Program-made: the position numbers and the translations under genes
Part shown: positions 54,423 through 62,737 of the stretch, one piece after another
Layout of the letters: each line of letters opens with the position of its first letter
How positions within the stretch are numbered: position 1 is the stretch's first letter
Source: Mangrovibacter plantisponsor
GTDB lineage: Bacteria; Pseudomonadota; Gammaproteobacteria; Enterobacterales; Enterobacteriaceae
Direction of reading: 5' to 3'
DNA length: 64,000 nucleotides
Assembly (NCBI RefSeq): GCF_003182475.1
Contig: NZ_QGTS01000003.1
Span: 180,876-244,875, forward strand
Notes under the pieces: generated by a model
Databases searched by the model: none
What the model was told of the DNA's origin: nothing
What the model saw: only the letters and a program-made list of their open reading frames with translations

Positions 54423-54585
54423 CTGTCTGTTCTCCGCAATCAGTGCCGATGAGCAAACAGTACGCAGCCATGATTAAGAAAGACTTAAAAACAACCGGTA
54501 AGTAAAAAAATTTTCGACAATGTTAATTTTTTGTGAGTTGAATAAAGTTTTATGTCAGAAAACACACGCAGATAAGTCAGGTAAA

Positions 54586-54618
54586 CCGGCAATGTTCATT
54601 GCTGCTGAGCATTGCCGG
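54586..54618. terminator. Hairpin after the amidohydrolase gene
   Basis: CCGGCAATG (54586-54594) pairs with CATTGCCGG (54610-54618), loop of 15. It lies about 30 bases after the amidohydrolase stop at 54648 and ahead of the T_hemolysin operon promoter. T content afterwards is weak. Confidence 0.45.
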
Positions 54619-54647
54619 CCCGTTGATATAAGCAGTGTAATTGTGAA

Positions 54648-56075
54648 TTAGCGGCGCAGCCCGGCCCGGATTTGTAGCTGTAGCACTGCACTGGCGGCGT
54701 CACGCCCAAGTTGGGCCAGGTCAACACCCGCAAGCGTGTCGTTTTCCATAATCACCCGGCCAGCGCACAGTAATGCCCGCAAAGATGGCCTCCCGCCACT
54801 GGCAACTGGCGCAATTGCCGGGTCGTGCAACCCAAAGTAACGTGGGTCATCCAGTTGATACAGCGCGATATCTGCCGCCATACCCGGGGCCAGTGAACCG
54901 GTGCCATTGAGCCCCAGCACAGCCGCTCCCCCTGATGTTCCCCAGCGGATAACGTCTTCAACCGTTGCTGCGTCACCGCCACCTTCCCACTGGCCGCCAT
55001 CATAGCGCGGGGTTGCCAGCATTCCTTTGCGTGCGCGCTGCATTAACCAGGCTGCATGGGTTTCACTAATCATATCTGCCGCTTCGTTTGAACCGGCACC
55101 GTCCACGCCCAGCGAAATTTTCACACCTGCCTGCTCAAGGCCAATAATATCGGCAATGCCACTGCCAAGGCGCCCATTACTTTGCGGGCAATGCGCAATA
55201 CCTGTACCGGTTGCCCCCAACAGGGCAATTTCTTCCGGCAACAACTTCACCAGATGCGCGAACCAGACATCCGGGCCGGTCCAGCCATATTCCGCACAAA
55301 ACTCAACCGGCGTCATGGCGAACTTACCCCGTGCGGCATCAAGGTAATCCACCGTTTCAGACAGGTGGCTGTGCAGGCGAATTCCACAGCGGCGAGCAAG
55401 ATCTGCACATTCGCGCAATTGTTCCGGGGTAGTGGAGTGCAGCGAGCTGGTTGGGGCCATGACCACCTGGCGCATGGCTGTCTCGCTTGCCTGGTGATAA
55501 CGGCTGGTAAGCCGCTGCATATCTGCCATCCAGCTATCAAATTTTTCCGGGCGCAACGCCTGAGGTAAATTCTCCTCAAGACCACGTGTTTGTGTGGCTC
55601 CGCCCCGGCATAACACAAAACGGATCCCTAACGCACTGGCTTCTTCAAACAGAATATCGGCGCTGTCAAAGGGCATGCCGGGCCAGTACAGGTAGTGGTG
55701 ATCGGCCACCGTAGTGCACCCGGAACGCAGTAACTCAACCAGGCCAACACGGGCGGCAATACGAAACGTCTGTTCATCGAACGCAGCCCGGTAACGGTAA
55801 GGCGTGGCAGCAAGCCATGCGCCAAGGCTTTGGTTAAGCCCGCCAACTTCACCTTTAAGTAGCGACTGGAACAAATGATGATGGGTGTTAACCCAACCGG
55901 GGTAGGCAATACAGCCCTGAGCATCCAAAACAGGTGTGTTGTCAGGAGTATCCAGGTCACCAATCGCTGTTATGGTGCCGTCTTCAACCAGAATATCGTG
56001 CCCACGGTGCCGGGCCAGGTCACCAGCCAGACCGGTCATAATGGTGTGGCAGTGCTTAATCAGTAAACGGGTCAT
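54648..56075 (-). CDS. Amidohydrolase, 8-oxoguanine deaminase / hydroxydechloroatrazine hydrolase (AtzB) type
   Basis: A metal-dependent deaminase of 475 residues. Metal site 'GWVNTHHHLFQSLL' (H-x-H), 'CTTVADHHYLYWPG', 'RLHSHLSETVDYLD' (His), 'WFAHLVKLLPEEIALLGATGTGIAHCPQSNGRLGSGIADI' and the catalytic Asp in 'SLGVDGAGSNEAADM'. This pattern is that of 8-oxoguanine deaminase (product urate) and AtzB-like enzymes. AAGGAG precedes ATG 56075. It is the last gene of the NMT1 transporter operon, so the imported molecule is probably an aminopurine or similar ring amine. Confidence 0.87.
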   Translation of the reverse strand: MTRLLIKHCHTIMTGLAGDLARHRGHDILVEDGTITAIGDLDTPDNTPVLDAQGCIAYPGWVNTHHHLFQSLLKGEVGGLNQSLGAWLAATPYRYRAAFDEQTFRIAARVGLVELLRSGCTTVADHHYLYWPGMPFDSADILFEEASALGIRFVLCRGGATQTRGLEENLPQALRPEKFDSWMADMQRLTSRYHQASETAMRQVVMAPTSSLHSTTPEQLRECADLARRCGIRLHSHLSETVDYLDAARGKFAMTPVEFCAEYGWTGPDVWFAHLVKLLPEEIALLGATGTGIAHCPQSNGRLGSGIADIIGLEQAGVKISLGVDGAGSNEAADMISETHAAWLMQRARKGMLATPRYDGGQWEGGGDAATVEDVIRWGTSGGAAVLGLNGTGSLAPGMAADIALYQLDDPRYFGLHDPAIAPVASGGRPSLRALLCAGRVIMENDTLAGVDLAQLGRDAASAVLQLQIRAGLRR

Positions 56076-56091
56076 CTCAACTCCTTGTGGT

Positions 56092-56883
56092 TTATTGTGC
56101 GCTTTCATGCCAGTGACGCAGGAAGTAGTGGCTGAGCAGTGACATCAGGCAGAATAAACCCAGACCAGTGCAGGTAATTAAAAACAGGGCGGCGAACATC
56201 AAGGGCAGGTTGAGCTGGAACCCGGCTTGCAGAATTTGCCAGGCAAGCCCTGCACCTGTTCCCCCCGTACCGGCAACAAACTCAGCGACCACGGCGCCAA
56301 TTAACGCCAGCCCTGAGGCCACGCGTAACCCACTGAAAAAATGCGGCAGTGCCGCAGGCAGGCGCAGGCGCATCAGTTCCTGCCAGCGGGTCGCCTGGTT
56401 GATACGAAACAGGTTAACCAGCCCCGGGCTGACACTGCGTAACCCCAGGGTGGTGTTGGTTAATACCGGAAAGACAGCGACCAGCATTGCACACACCACC
56501 AGTGCCAGCGTGGTGTTGTGGATCCAGATTATTACCAGCGGTGCAATAGCAACTACAGGGGTAACCTGAAACAGAATAGCCCAGGGCATCAGGCAGGATT
56601 CAATCACCCGGCTTTGGACAAATAAAAACGCGACGGCGGTACCAATACACACCGCCAGCATAAAAGCCAGCAAGGTGACTTTCAGTGTGACCCAAAAACT
56701 CCCCAGAAGAGCGGGCCACTGTTGGTAAAGCACAACAGCAATATCGCTGGGTTTTGGCGCCAGCCACACCGGCACAGCAAACTGGCGGAAACACACCTCC
56801 CAGGCACCGATTACCACCAGGCCCAGTAACACCGGCCACACCGCACGGCGCATGGCCGGGTTATCGAACAACGGCTTAGTCAT
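56092..56883 (-). CDS. ABC transporter permease (SsuC/TauC/ThiX type)
   Basis: A permease of 263 residues, about six helices: 'PVLLGLVVIGAWEVCFRQFAVPVWLAPKPSDIAVVLYQQW' and the EAA loop 'INQATRWQELMRLRLPAALPHFFSGLRVASGLALIGAVVAEFVAGTGG'. ATG 56883 has GGAGG upstream and overlaps the ATPase stop by eight bases; the longer frame to 57003 is inside the ATPase gene. Works with the ATPase and NMT1-like binding protein. Confidence 0.92.
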   Translation of the reverse strand: MTKPLFDNPAMRRAVWPVLLGLVVIGAWEVCFRQFAVPVWLAPKPSDIAVVLYQQWPALLGSFWVTLKVTLLAFMLAVCIGTAVAFLFVQSRVIESCLMPWAILFQVTPVVAIAPLVIIWIHNTTLALVVCAMLVAVFPVLTNTTLGLRSVSPGLVNLFRINQATRWQELMRLRLPAALPHFFSGLRVASGLALIGAVVAEFVAGTGGTGAGLAWQILQAGFQLNLPLMFAALFLITCTGLGLFCLMSLLSHYFLRHWHESAQ

Positions 56884-57694
56884 GCTGACCTCCACTGGCC
56901 TGTTCCAGTTGTGCCGACAATAATGCGCACTGGCGAATAAAACGTTCTGAAGTCCGAAACCCTGAATCCCTGTCTTGTGGGCCGTCGATGGCGATATCGG
57001 CAACCACTCTGCCTGGCCGGGTTCCCATCACAATAACGCGCGAAGAAAGGTAAACCGCTTCATAAATACTGTGCGTAACAAACACCACGGTGAGATTACG
57101 TGACGCCCACAATGTGCGAATCTCGCTATCAAGCCGTTGGCGGGTGAATTCATCCAGCGCGCCAAAAGGTTCATCCATTAACAATAACGAGGGGTTGGTC
57201 ACCAGGGCTCTGGCCAGGGAAACCCGCATTTGCATCCCACCAGAAAGTTCTTTTGGCCGGGCATGGGCAAAGGCACTTAACCCTACAGTCTCCAGCGCCT
57301 GTAACACGCGCAGGTTAGCCTGCTTTTTGTTTTCGCGGCGCAGATCCAGCGGCAGGCGCACATTTTCGGCAACAGTTGCCCACGGCATCAGCGTCGCTTC
57401 CTGAAATACCATGCCCATACGGCTGTGCTCGTCCCGTTCTGCCTTACCATTCCAGCGCACCTGACCGGCGGTAGGGCTTTCCAGCCCGGCAAACATTTTT
57501 AACAAGGTACTTTTGCCGCACCCCGAAGGGCCAAGTAACGAAACGATTTCACCCTGAGCGATATCCAGATTTAACCGCTCCAGGGCAAGAGTGCCATTGG
57601 GGTAACGTTTTTCCACTCCACGCGCCATCAGAAAGCGCGAGCCAGGCGTTGCCATTGGTGATGGCTCAGAATCAAAAGATAAGACGCTGCTCAT
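56876..57694 (-). CDS. ABC transporter ATP-binding protein (SsuB/TauB type)
   Basis: A 272-residue ATPase: Walker A 'GPSGCGKSTLL', Q-loop 'VFQEATLMPWATV', signature 'LSGGMQMRVSLARAL', Walker B 'LLLMDEPFGALDE', 'VTHSIYEAVYLS'. ATG 57694 has GGAGG five bases upstream; ATG 57712 overlaps the binding-protein stop (ATGTAATG region) and is an alternative. Part of the purine-type import operon. Confidence 0.94.
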   Translation of the reverse strand: MSSVLSFDSEPSPMATPGSRFLMARGVEKRYPNGTLALERLNLDIAQGEIVSLLGPSGCGKSTLLKMFAGLESPTAGQVRWNGKAERDEHSRMGMVFQEATLMPWATVAENVRLPLDLRRENKKQANLRVLQALETVGLSAFAHARPKELSGGMQMRVSLARALVTNPSLLLMDEPFGALDEFTRQRLDSEIRTLWASRNLTVVFVTHSIYEAVYLSSRVIVMGTRPGRVVADIAIDGPQDRDSGFRTSERFIRQCALLSAQLEQASGGQHD

Positions 57695-57711
57695 ATCGCC
57701 TCCGTCCCCCA

Positions 57712-58689
57712 TTACATGGCGGTTTTGGGGTAAAATTGTGTGGTATAAGCGGCTTTCCAGTCTGTCGCTGAATTCAGCAGCCCGGCATCAACCATGAAAT
57801 TGCGGGTAGCTTCCCAGCGTTTGTCGGTCATCACGCCCACACCGCCTGTTGTGGCATCGCCCCCTTCAATAAGTTGCAGTTTCTTCATTTGGCTGATGCC
57901 GAACGCCAGCACGGCATCCGTCATTTGTGGGTTCTCTTTTTTAATTAATGCATTACCTGGCGCCGGATTTTTCAGGTAACTTTTCCAGCCTTCCATAGAA
58001 GCCTCAACAAAGCGTTTGAGGACATCGGGTTTCTCTGCCAGCAAATCATTACGGGTAACCAGAATGCCGCCATATGCCGGGTAGCCGTATTTAGCAAACA
58101 GCCAGAACTCACTGTCAGGCTGGGCTTGTTTTGCCTGTTGCACTTCTGAAGTGGCATAAGCTTGTTGCGCCGTATTTTTGTCTGCCAGAAAAGGCTGCAT
58201 ATTAAAGGTATAAGGGCGAACCTGGCTGTCTTTCAGGTGGTACTTCGTTTTCAGCCACGGCCACCAACTGGCTTGCCCACTGGCAGAAACCAGAATGGTT
58301 TTTCCTGTTAAGTCATCAAGATTTTTAACATTACCGTGGGTCAGTAAACCTTGCGGGTCAAACTGGAAGGGGGCAGCAATGGCTTTCAGGGGAAAATGCT
58401 GTTCAATGCCTTTGAGTACCTGCAAATCATAGCTCACAATGACATCGGCACGTTTGGCGAGCAGTAAAGTCATATTATTCAGTTGCGGCCCACCGGCACG
58501 CACATCAACATCCAGACCATATTTTTTATAAATCCCGGTAGCCACCGCCTGGTAATAGCCACCTTGCTCAGCCTGGGCAACCCAGGTGGTCTGCAGAACC
58601 AGCTTGTCATTGGCGTGGGCGAAATGGGTAAACATTGCTGCAAACAGCAGGGAAGTGGCGACGGGATGGCATCTGAAATTAAACGACAT
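57712..58689 (-). CDS. NMT1/THI5-like periplasmic substrate-binding protein
   Basis: A solute-binding protein of 325 residues. Signal peptide 'MSFNFRCHPVATSLLFAAMFTHFAHAND'. 'LVLQTTWVAQAEQGGYYQAVATGIYKKYGLDVDVRAGGPQLNNMTLLLAKRADVIVSYDLQVLKGIEQHFPLKAIAAPFQFDPQGLL' is the NMT1/THI5 pattern; related proteins bind pyrimidine or purine-like rings. First gene of the operon with the ATPase, permease and deaminase. A GGGGG ribosome site stands four bases before ATG 58689, and a structured hairpin lies 31 bases upstream. Confidence 0.9.
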   Translation of the reverse strand: MSFNFRCHPVATSLLFAAMFTHFAHANDKLVLQTTWVAQAEQGGYYQAVATGIYKKYGLDVDVRAGGPQLNNMTLLLAKRADVIVSYDLQVLKGIEQHFPLKAIAAPFQFDPQGLLTHGNVKNLDDLTGKTILVSASGQASWWPWLKTKYHLKDSQVRPYTFNMQPFLADKNTAQQAYATSEVQQAKQAQPDSEFWLFAKYGYPAYGGILVTRNDLLAEKPDVLKRFVEASMEGWKSYLKNPAPGNALIKKENPQMTDAVLAFGISQMKKLQLIEGGDATTGGVGVMTDKRWEATRNFMVDAGLLNSATDWKAAYTTQFYPKTAM

Positions 58690-58693
58690 AAAA

Positions 58694-58772
58694 CCCCCAA
58701 AGAGTAATGGACAAGTAACGCCTCATCAGGGGTGCGGTATGCTCATTGCAATACGCGTGGCTCCTGATGAGG
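58694..58772 (-). ncRNA. Candidate riboswitch-like leader of the NMT1 transporter operon
   Basis: On the minus-strand RNA, CCUCAUCAGG (58772-58763) pairs with CCUGAUGAGG (58730-58721), a ten-base stem closing a loop of 32 that itself contains an imperfect inner hairpin (GCGUAU...AUACCGC). ACCCC (58733-58729) can instead pair with the GGGGU of the ribosome site (58697-58693), giving two exclusive folds. Xanthine-sensing NMT1-motif riboswitches are known upstream of exactly this gene type. Identity is inferred from position and shape; I could not match the consensus from memory. Confidence 0.5.
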
Positions 58773-59154
58773 AACCGCTAACGTTGCAGAGCAATGTCCC
58801 ATGCGGGCTGGCCGCACTAACCGCTTATACTCTGAATCTACCATTGCAAAGGCAGTGCCAGTTCCAATCTGAAATAACTAATACATTGATATAAATATAA
58901 AAAATCAATATCCCGCTAGCCAGCCTTACCAAAAGATAGTGAAATGTAAATACCAGGTTACATTATTGTGCACTGTAGTGAAACAAAAGTTGCACCAGTG
59001 CACTGACATTGTGCGTGCCATGCAGTGATTAGCTGTGCAGGCCACATAAAAAACAATAGTTTTCAATATGATAAATAAAATAAGATTACTGGCATGGCTT
59101 TTGCTGGAATAGTTTTGAGTAGAAGCGTTCAGCCGGTTACCTGTCTTTACCGGT

Positions 59155-59243
59155 GGGTCATTGCTCAATGTGCACCACAATCAGTGGTGTTTACTGAGTT
59201 GTGGCCCAAAGCACCGGGCCACCCCTGTCTTTTAAAGAGGGTG
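59155..59243 (+). ncRNA. Candidate structured regulatory leader of the 2OG-oxygenase gene
   Basis: GGGTCA (59155-59160) pairs with TGGCCC (59202-59207), then CTCA (59164-59167) with TGAG (59195-59198), then CACCAC (59173-59178) with GTGGTG (59184-59189), leaving an internal loop. The GGCCC of the outer stem can instead pair with GGGCC (59216-59220). CACCC (59220-59224) can hide the ribosome site GGGTG (59239-59243). This nested, partly exclusive set looks like a translational switch. Function is inference. Confidence 0.45.
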
Positions 59244-59247
59244 AACC

Positions 59248-60231
59248 ATGAATCAACCTGTCACAGCTACTTATTCACTGGATGAACTGAATAAAGAAGC
59301 CACTATGGGCGCACCAGGCCTGGAATCCCAGCGTGAAGTCCGTGTCATTGACATGCAAGGCTATGCCGGGCGTAAAACAGAGATTGCCGACGAGATTTGG
59401 GCTGCCGCCACAGATATCGGCTTTTTTCAGCTCAAAAACCACGGCATTCCTCTTGAAAACATTCAGTCTGCATTTGAGCGTGCTGAGCAATTTTTTGCCC
59501 TTCCTCAGGAAACTAAAGCACGTTACCCACTGAACCGTAATGCAGGCTGGGAAAGCAAAGCTCAAATACGCCCATCGACCGGTACGCCAGACCAGAAAGA
59601 GTCCTGGCAATTAACCCGGCCTCGCATGGCTGGCCTGTGGCCGGAAGAAGAGGTATTACCCGGGTTTCAACAGGAGACGCTGGCATTTGAGCAGCAGTGC
59701 TGGGCGCTGGGTATGCAGGTACTGTCTTGCTTTGCTCTGAAACTCGGATTCAGCGAGGATTTTTTCACCACGGCACATGACCCGGCGAGCCCGGGCTACC
59801 AGAGCACATTACGCATGCTGCACTATTACCCGGTACCACTTAACACGCAATCCTGGCGGGCTGGCGCTCACACCGATTTTGACTGCCTGACACTGTTATT
59901 CCAGCGCGCCGGGCAGGGTGGTTTACAGGTTTGCCCCGGCAAAGAGCACCAGAGCCAGGCGTGGACACCCATTGAACCGTACGACGACGTGATCACCTGC
60001 AACATTGGCGATATGTTAATGCGCTGGAGTGATGATCTGTTGCCTTCTAATTTCCACCGGGTGCGTAACCCCAGGGCAGGTGAATATAATGGGCCACGCT
60101 ATAGCCTGGCTTTTTTCTGCCAGGCCAATGAAGAGGTGGTCATTCAGGGGCCTTTGGGGAAATACCCGCCAGTTAGTGCCAAAGACTACCTGGCTCAGCG
60201 CGTCAGTGCGAATTTTTCCGGGAAATACTGA
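59248..60231 (+). CDS. 2-oxoglutarate/Fe(II) oxygenase, isopenicillin-N-synthase family
   Basis: A 327-residue non-haem iron dioxygenase. Iron ligands: His and Asp in 'GAHTDFDCLTLLFQ' and His in 'NFHRVRNPRAGEYNGPRYSLAFF', where R-x-S binds 2-oxoglutarate. The N-terminal DIOX_N domain reads 'EIADEIWAAATDIGFFQLKNHGIPLENIQSAFERAEQFFALPQE'. GAGGG precedes ATG 59248. It is divergent from the NMT1 operon, and members of this family occur next to purine uptake genes, so an oxidation of a purine ring or side chain is a reasonable guess. Substrate unknown. Confidence 0.88.
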   Translation: MNQPVTATYSLDELNKEATMGAPGLESQREVRVIDMQGYAGRKTEIADEIWAAATDIGFFQLKNHGIPLENIQSAFERAEQFFALPQETKARYPLNRNAGWESKAQIRPSTGTPDQKESWQLTRPRMAGLWPEEEVLPGFQQETLAFEQQCWALGMQVLSCFALKLGFSEDFFTTAHDPASPGYQSTLRMLHYYPVPLNTQSWRAGAHTDFDCLTLLFQRAGQGGLQVCPGKEHQSQAWTPIEPYDDVITCNIGDMLMRWSDDLLPSNFHRVRNPRAGEYNGPRYSLAFFCQANEEVVIQGPLGKYPPVSAKDYLAQRVSANFSGKY

Positions 60232-60248
60232 CGCGAATTTTTGTGCTC

Positions 60249-60274
60249 ATAACCGGCGGGCTCCCGCCGGTTAT
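60249..60274 (+). terminator. Perfect hairpin after the 2OG-oxygenase gene
   Basis: ATAACCGGCGGG (60249-60260) pairs with CCCGCCGGTTAT (60263-60274), loop CT. It begins 18 bases after the stop. No T run follows, so it may stabilise the mRNA or act with a factor. Confidence 0.6.
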
Positions 60275-60375
60275 CACTGCTTACACAATCCTGAGTAAAA
60301 GCGGGTATTTTTGTGTGAAACCCTGGAAAAAACAGGTTATCTTGCTCACTTGCCTATTTTCTGGAGAGTAACGAT

Positions 60376-60606
60376 ATGCCCCATGTTGATATTAAGTGTT
60401 ATCCCCGAGAGTTAACCCAGGAACAAAAAAAAGCACTGGCAGATGACATTAGCCAGGTATTGCAAAAACATTTGCAGGCAGCAGAACACACTGTATCGGT
60501 GGCTCTGGGCTATATTTCACCTGAGCACTGGAAAACACAGGTATATGACCGTGAAATCGCACCAGAAATGGATAACCTTGCCAAAAAACCAGGGTATGAA
60601 CTCTAG
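60376..60606 (+). CDS. pptA: 4-oxalocrotonate tautomerase-like protein PptA (YdcE)
   Basis: A 76-residue tautomerase with the N-terminal catalytic Pro ('MPHVDIKCYPRELTQEQKKALADDISQVLQKHL', 'VSVALGYISPEHWKTQVYDREIAPEMDNLAKKPGYEL'). It matches E. coli PptA, a promiscuous tautomerase acting on phenylpyruvate-type keto-enols. Backbone gene that marks the right border of the accessory region after ansP. GGAGAG lies upstream. Confidence 0.93.
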   Translation: MPHVDIKCYPRELTQEQKKALADDISQVLQKHLQAAEHTVSVALGYISPEHWKTQVYDREIAPEMDNLAKKPGYEL

Positions 60607-60629
60607 TTTATTCTGGTCATCAGACTCGA

Positions 60630-60650
60630 GCGCCTGAAGGCGCTTTTTTT
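60630..60650 (+). terminator. Rho-independent terminator after pptA
   Basis: GCGCC (60630-60634), loop TGAA, GGCGC (60639-60643), then seven T (60644-60650). Confidence 0.93.
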
Positions 60651-60654
60651 ATGC

Positions 60655-60685
60655 AAAAAACCGCCACACAATGTGCAGCGGTTTT
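60655..60685 (-). terminator. Rho-independent terminator for betT
   Basis: On the minus strand AAAACCGC (60685-60678) pairs with GCGGTTTT (60664-60657) and a T6 run ends at 60655. It follows the betT stop at 60698. Confidence 0.85.
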
Positions 60686-60697
60686 AACTAATGCCGG

Positions 60698-62737
60698 TCA
60701 GGCGGCAGGGAAGACAATAGTATTCCCCGGCGCTTCGCGGTGCAGGTGAATGAAGTTCAGATGCCGCTCGTACTGATCCAGAATATCTGTAATAACCTGT
60801 TCTTTACTGTAGCCCATCAGGTCGTTCCCCTGGCTACCTTCACGCAGGAAAGTCTCCAGGCGGAAGTAAGTGGATTTTCCACTCTGAGCCCGGTAGGTAA
60901 AGCCCGGAATGGCATAGCGCTGCGGGTGAATTTGGTAGATGAAATCGGAGTCATCTCCCAGGCCAACACGCAGTGATAAATAGCCAGGTTCCGATGCATC
61001 TTCCACATTCGGCACATGTTTCCATTCCACTTCCGCGCCACTGTTCGCCAGTTCGCTGGCAACTTCTTCCATAGCTGGCTGGCAGACGGTTTCCATCATT
61101 TTCTCGGTATATCCCTGCCCGGGGTAGTTCATCAGGCGCGAGATGCGTTTTTTCCAACTGAGCCGCCCTTGAGCTTCCGGAACAGAAGCTAAATCCATTG
61201 TGGCACTGGCTCGTCTGTAATCTTCAATCTTGAGCGATTTATACAAACCGGCTATCACAAAGAACATGACAAAGCTGAAGGGTAACCCCATGATCACAGT
61301 GGTATTCTGCAAGGCAGGTATCCCATTAGTCATTAACATGCCGATGGTAAGAACACCAATCGCCAACGACCAGAAAATACGCAGCCAGTTAGGTGCATCA
61401 CTGTTAATATCTTTCAGTTTGGCTGTGAAGTTACTCAGCACCAGTGCGCCGGAATCCGCGGATGTAACATAGAACAGCAGGCCGGTGATAGTGGCAATAG
61501 ACGCGCTGAACGTGAACCCGGGGTACTGCGCCAGTAACCCATAAAAACCGCGCTCAGGGTGCGCCATGGCTTCGGTCGCGAAACCTGCATCACCATGCAT
61601 GATGGCATACAGAGCGCTGTTACCGAAAACCGACAACCACAGCAGGGTGAAAGTGAAAGGAATGATAAGCGTACCCAGCACAAACTGGCGAATGGTACGG
61701 CCACGGGAAATTCGGGCCAGGAACAGCCCAACAAACGGTGACCATGCCACCCACCAGGCCCAGAAAAACAGCGTCCAGTTGTTCATCCATTCGGTTGGCC
61801 GGTTAAACGCGAAGCTGTTCAGGGTCATTCCCATAAAGCGGTTAATGTAATCCCCAACATTCAGTACCAGGGCATTCAGCAAGAATTCGGTATTACCGGC
61901 AAACAGCATAAACAGAATCAGGCCAAGAGCCATCAGTACATTGAGTTCCGATAACAGGCGAATGCCTTTATTAACCCCTGAGGTTACGGAAATAGTGGCA
62001 ACCAGCACGGAAAACGCAATTAAGCCAATTTTCGCGCCCATGGAATCGGGAACATCAAACAGCACATTCAGCCCATAGTTAAGCTGAACAACACCAATCC
62101 CCAGAGTGGTGGCAATACCAAAAATCGTACCAATTACCGCTGCGATATCCACAGTGTGGCCAATTGGGCCGTTAATCCGTTTGCCAAAAATCGGGTAGAG
62201 CGCAGACCGTATCGCAAGAGGTAACTTGTAGCGGTAACTAAAATAGGCCAGAGCAATGCCCATCAATGCGTACATTGCCCAACCTGTCAGGCCGTAATGG
62301 AACAAAGTCCAGACCATTGACTGGCGTGCGGCCTCAACGGTTTGCCCGGCGCCTTCCGGCGGAGACATATACTGGGTAACCGGCTCGGCAACAGAGAAGA
62401 ACATCAAATCAATACCTATCCCTGCGGCAAACAACATCGCCGCCCAGCTCAGCAGGCTGAATTCAGGCCGCGAGTGTTCAGGCCCGAGCTTGATATCGCC
62501 GTAGCGGGAGCAGGCGAGAAAGACTACAAAGACGATATACAGCGTGGCGGCCAGTAGGTAATACCAGCCAAACGTTGCTGAAACCCAGCTTAGTGTGCGC
62601 CCTATTATGGTCGCGGAAAAATCCCGGAACAGGATAGTACAGAATGAAAACAACAAAATCAGCCCGGCGGAAAACCAGAAGACCACGGGGTTGAGTTTGT
62701 TTTTTTCCCTGGCGGGAGATGCATTCGGTGTCGTCAT
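60698..62737 (-). CDS. betT: Choline BCCT transporter
   Basis: A 679-residue betaine/choline/carnitine transporter with 12 helices and a long C-terminal cytoplasmic tail typical of osmotically controlled BetT. Seen: 'FSLLSWAAMLFAAGIGIDLMFFSVAEPVTQYMSPPEGAGQTVEAARQSMVWTLFHYGLTGWAMYALMGIALAYFSYRYKLPLAIRSALYPIFG' and 'NWTLFFWAWWVAWSPFVGLFLARISRGRTIRQFV' (choline-binding Trp region). ATG 62737 has GAGG upstream; the TTG at 62740 is an extra in-frame codon. Divergent from betI-betB, the classic arrangement. Confidence 0.95.
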   Translation of the reverse strand: MTTPNASPAREKNKLNPVVFWFSAGLILLFSFCTILFRDFSATIIGRTLSWVSATFGWYYLLAATLYIVFVVFLACSRYGDIKLGPEHSRPEFSLLSWAAMLFAAGIGIDLMFFSVAEPVTQYMSPPEGAGQTVEAARQSMVWTLFHYGLTGWAMYALMGIALAYFSYRYKLPLAIRSALYPIFGKRINGPIGHTVDIAAVIGTIFGIATTLGIGVVQLNYGLNVLFDVPDSMGAKIGLIAFSVLVATISVTSGVNKGIRLLSELNVLMALGLILFMLFAGNTEFLLNALVLNVGDYINRFMGMTLNSFAFNRPTEWMNNWTLFFWAWWVAWSPFVGLFLARISRGRTIRQFVLGTLIIPFTFTLLWLSVFGNSALYAIMHGDAGFATEAMAHPERGFYGLLAQYPGFTFSASIATITGLLFYVTSADSGALVLSNFTAKLKDINSDAPNWLRIFWSLAIGVLTIGMLMTNGIPALQNTTVIMGLPFSFVMFFVIAGLYKSLKIEDYRRASATMDLASVPEAQGRLSWKKRISRLMNYPGQGYTEKMMETVCQPAMEEVASELANSGAEVEWKHVPNVEDASEPGYLSLRVGLGDDSDFIYQIHPQRYAIPGFTYRAQSGKSTYFRLETFLREGSQGNDLMGYSKEQVITDILDQYERHLNFIHLHREAPGNTIVFPAA

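Larger units (their letters stand above)
58690..59247. promoter_or_regulatory. Divergent control region of the NMT1-transporter and 2OG-oxygenase genes
   Basis: A 558-base gap without a credible gene. It holds a structured leader on the minus strand (58721-58772), an AT-rich middle (about 58860-59100) where both promoters should lie, and a second structured leader on the plus strand (59155-59250). The size of both leaders suggests control after transcription begins. Confidence 0.6.

Noticed and set aside
56883-57003. Upstream extension of the permease gene to 57003
   Set aside because: That stretch is inside the ATPase gene in another frame; GGAGG before ATG 56883 sets the start.
58690-58860. 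TPP riboswitch upstream of the NMT1/THI5-like gene
   Set aside because: The conserved CTGAGA and ACCTGATCTGG-type boxes of TPP aptamers are absent on both strands.
58926-59180. An 84-codon minus-strand frame in the transporter/oxygenase divergent gap
   Set aside because: It has no ribosome site and no recognisable domain, is AT-rich, and runs through the second structured leader on the opposite strand. Chance frame.
60249-60274. Hairpin after the 2OG oxygenase as a REP element
   Set aside because: It is a single perfect palindrome without the REP consensus and without further copies in the window; treated as a transcript-end hairpin.
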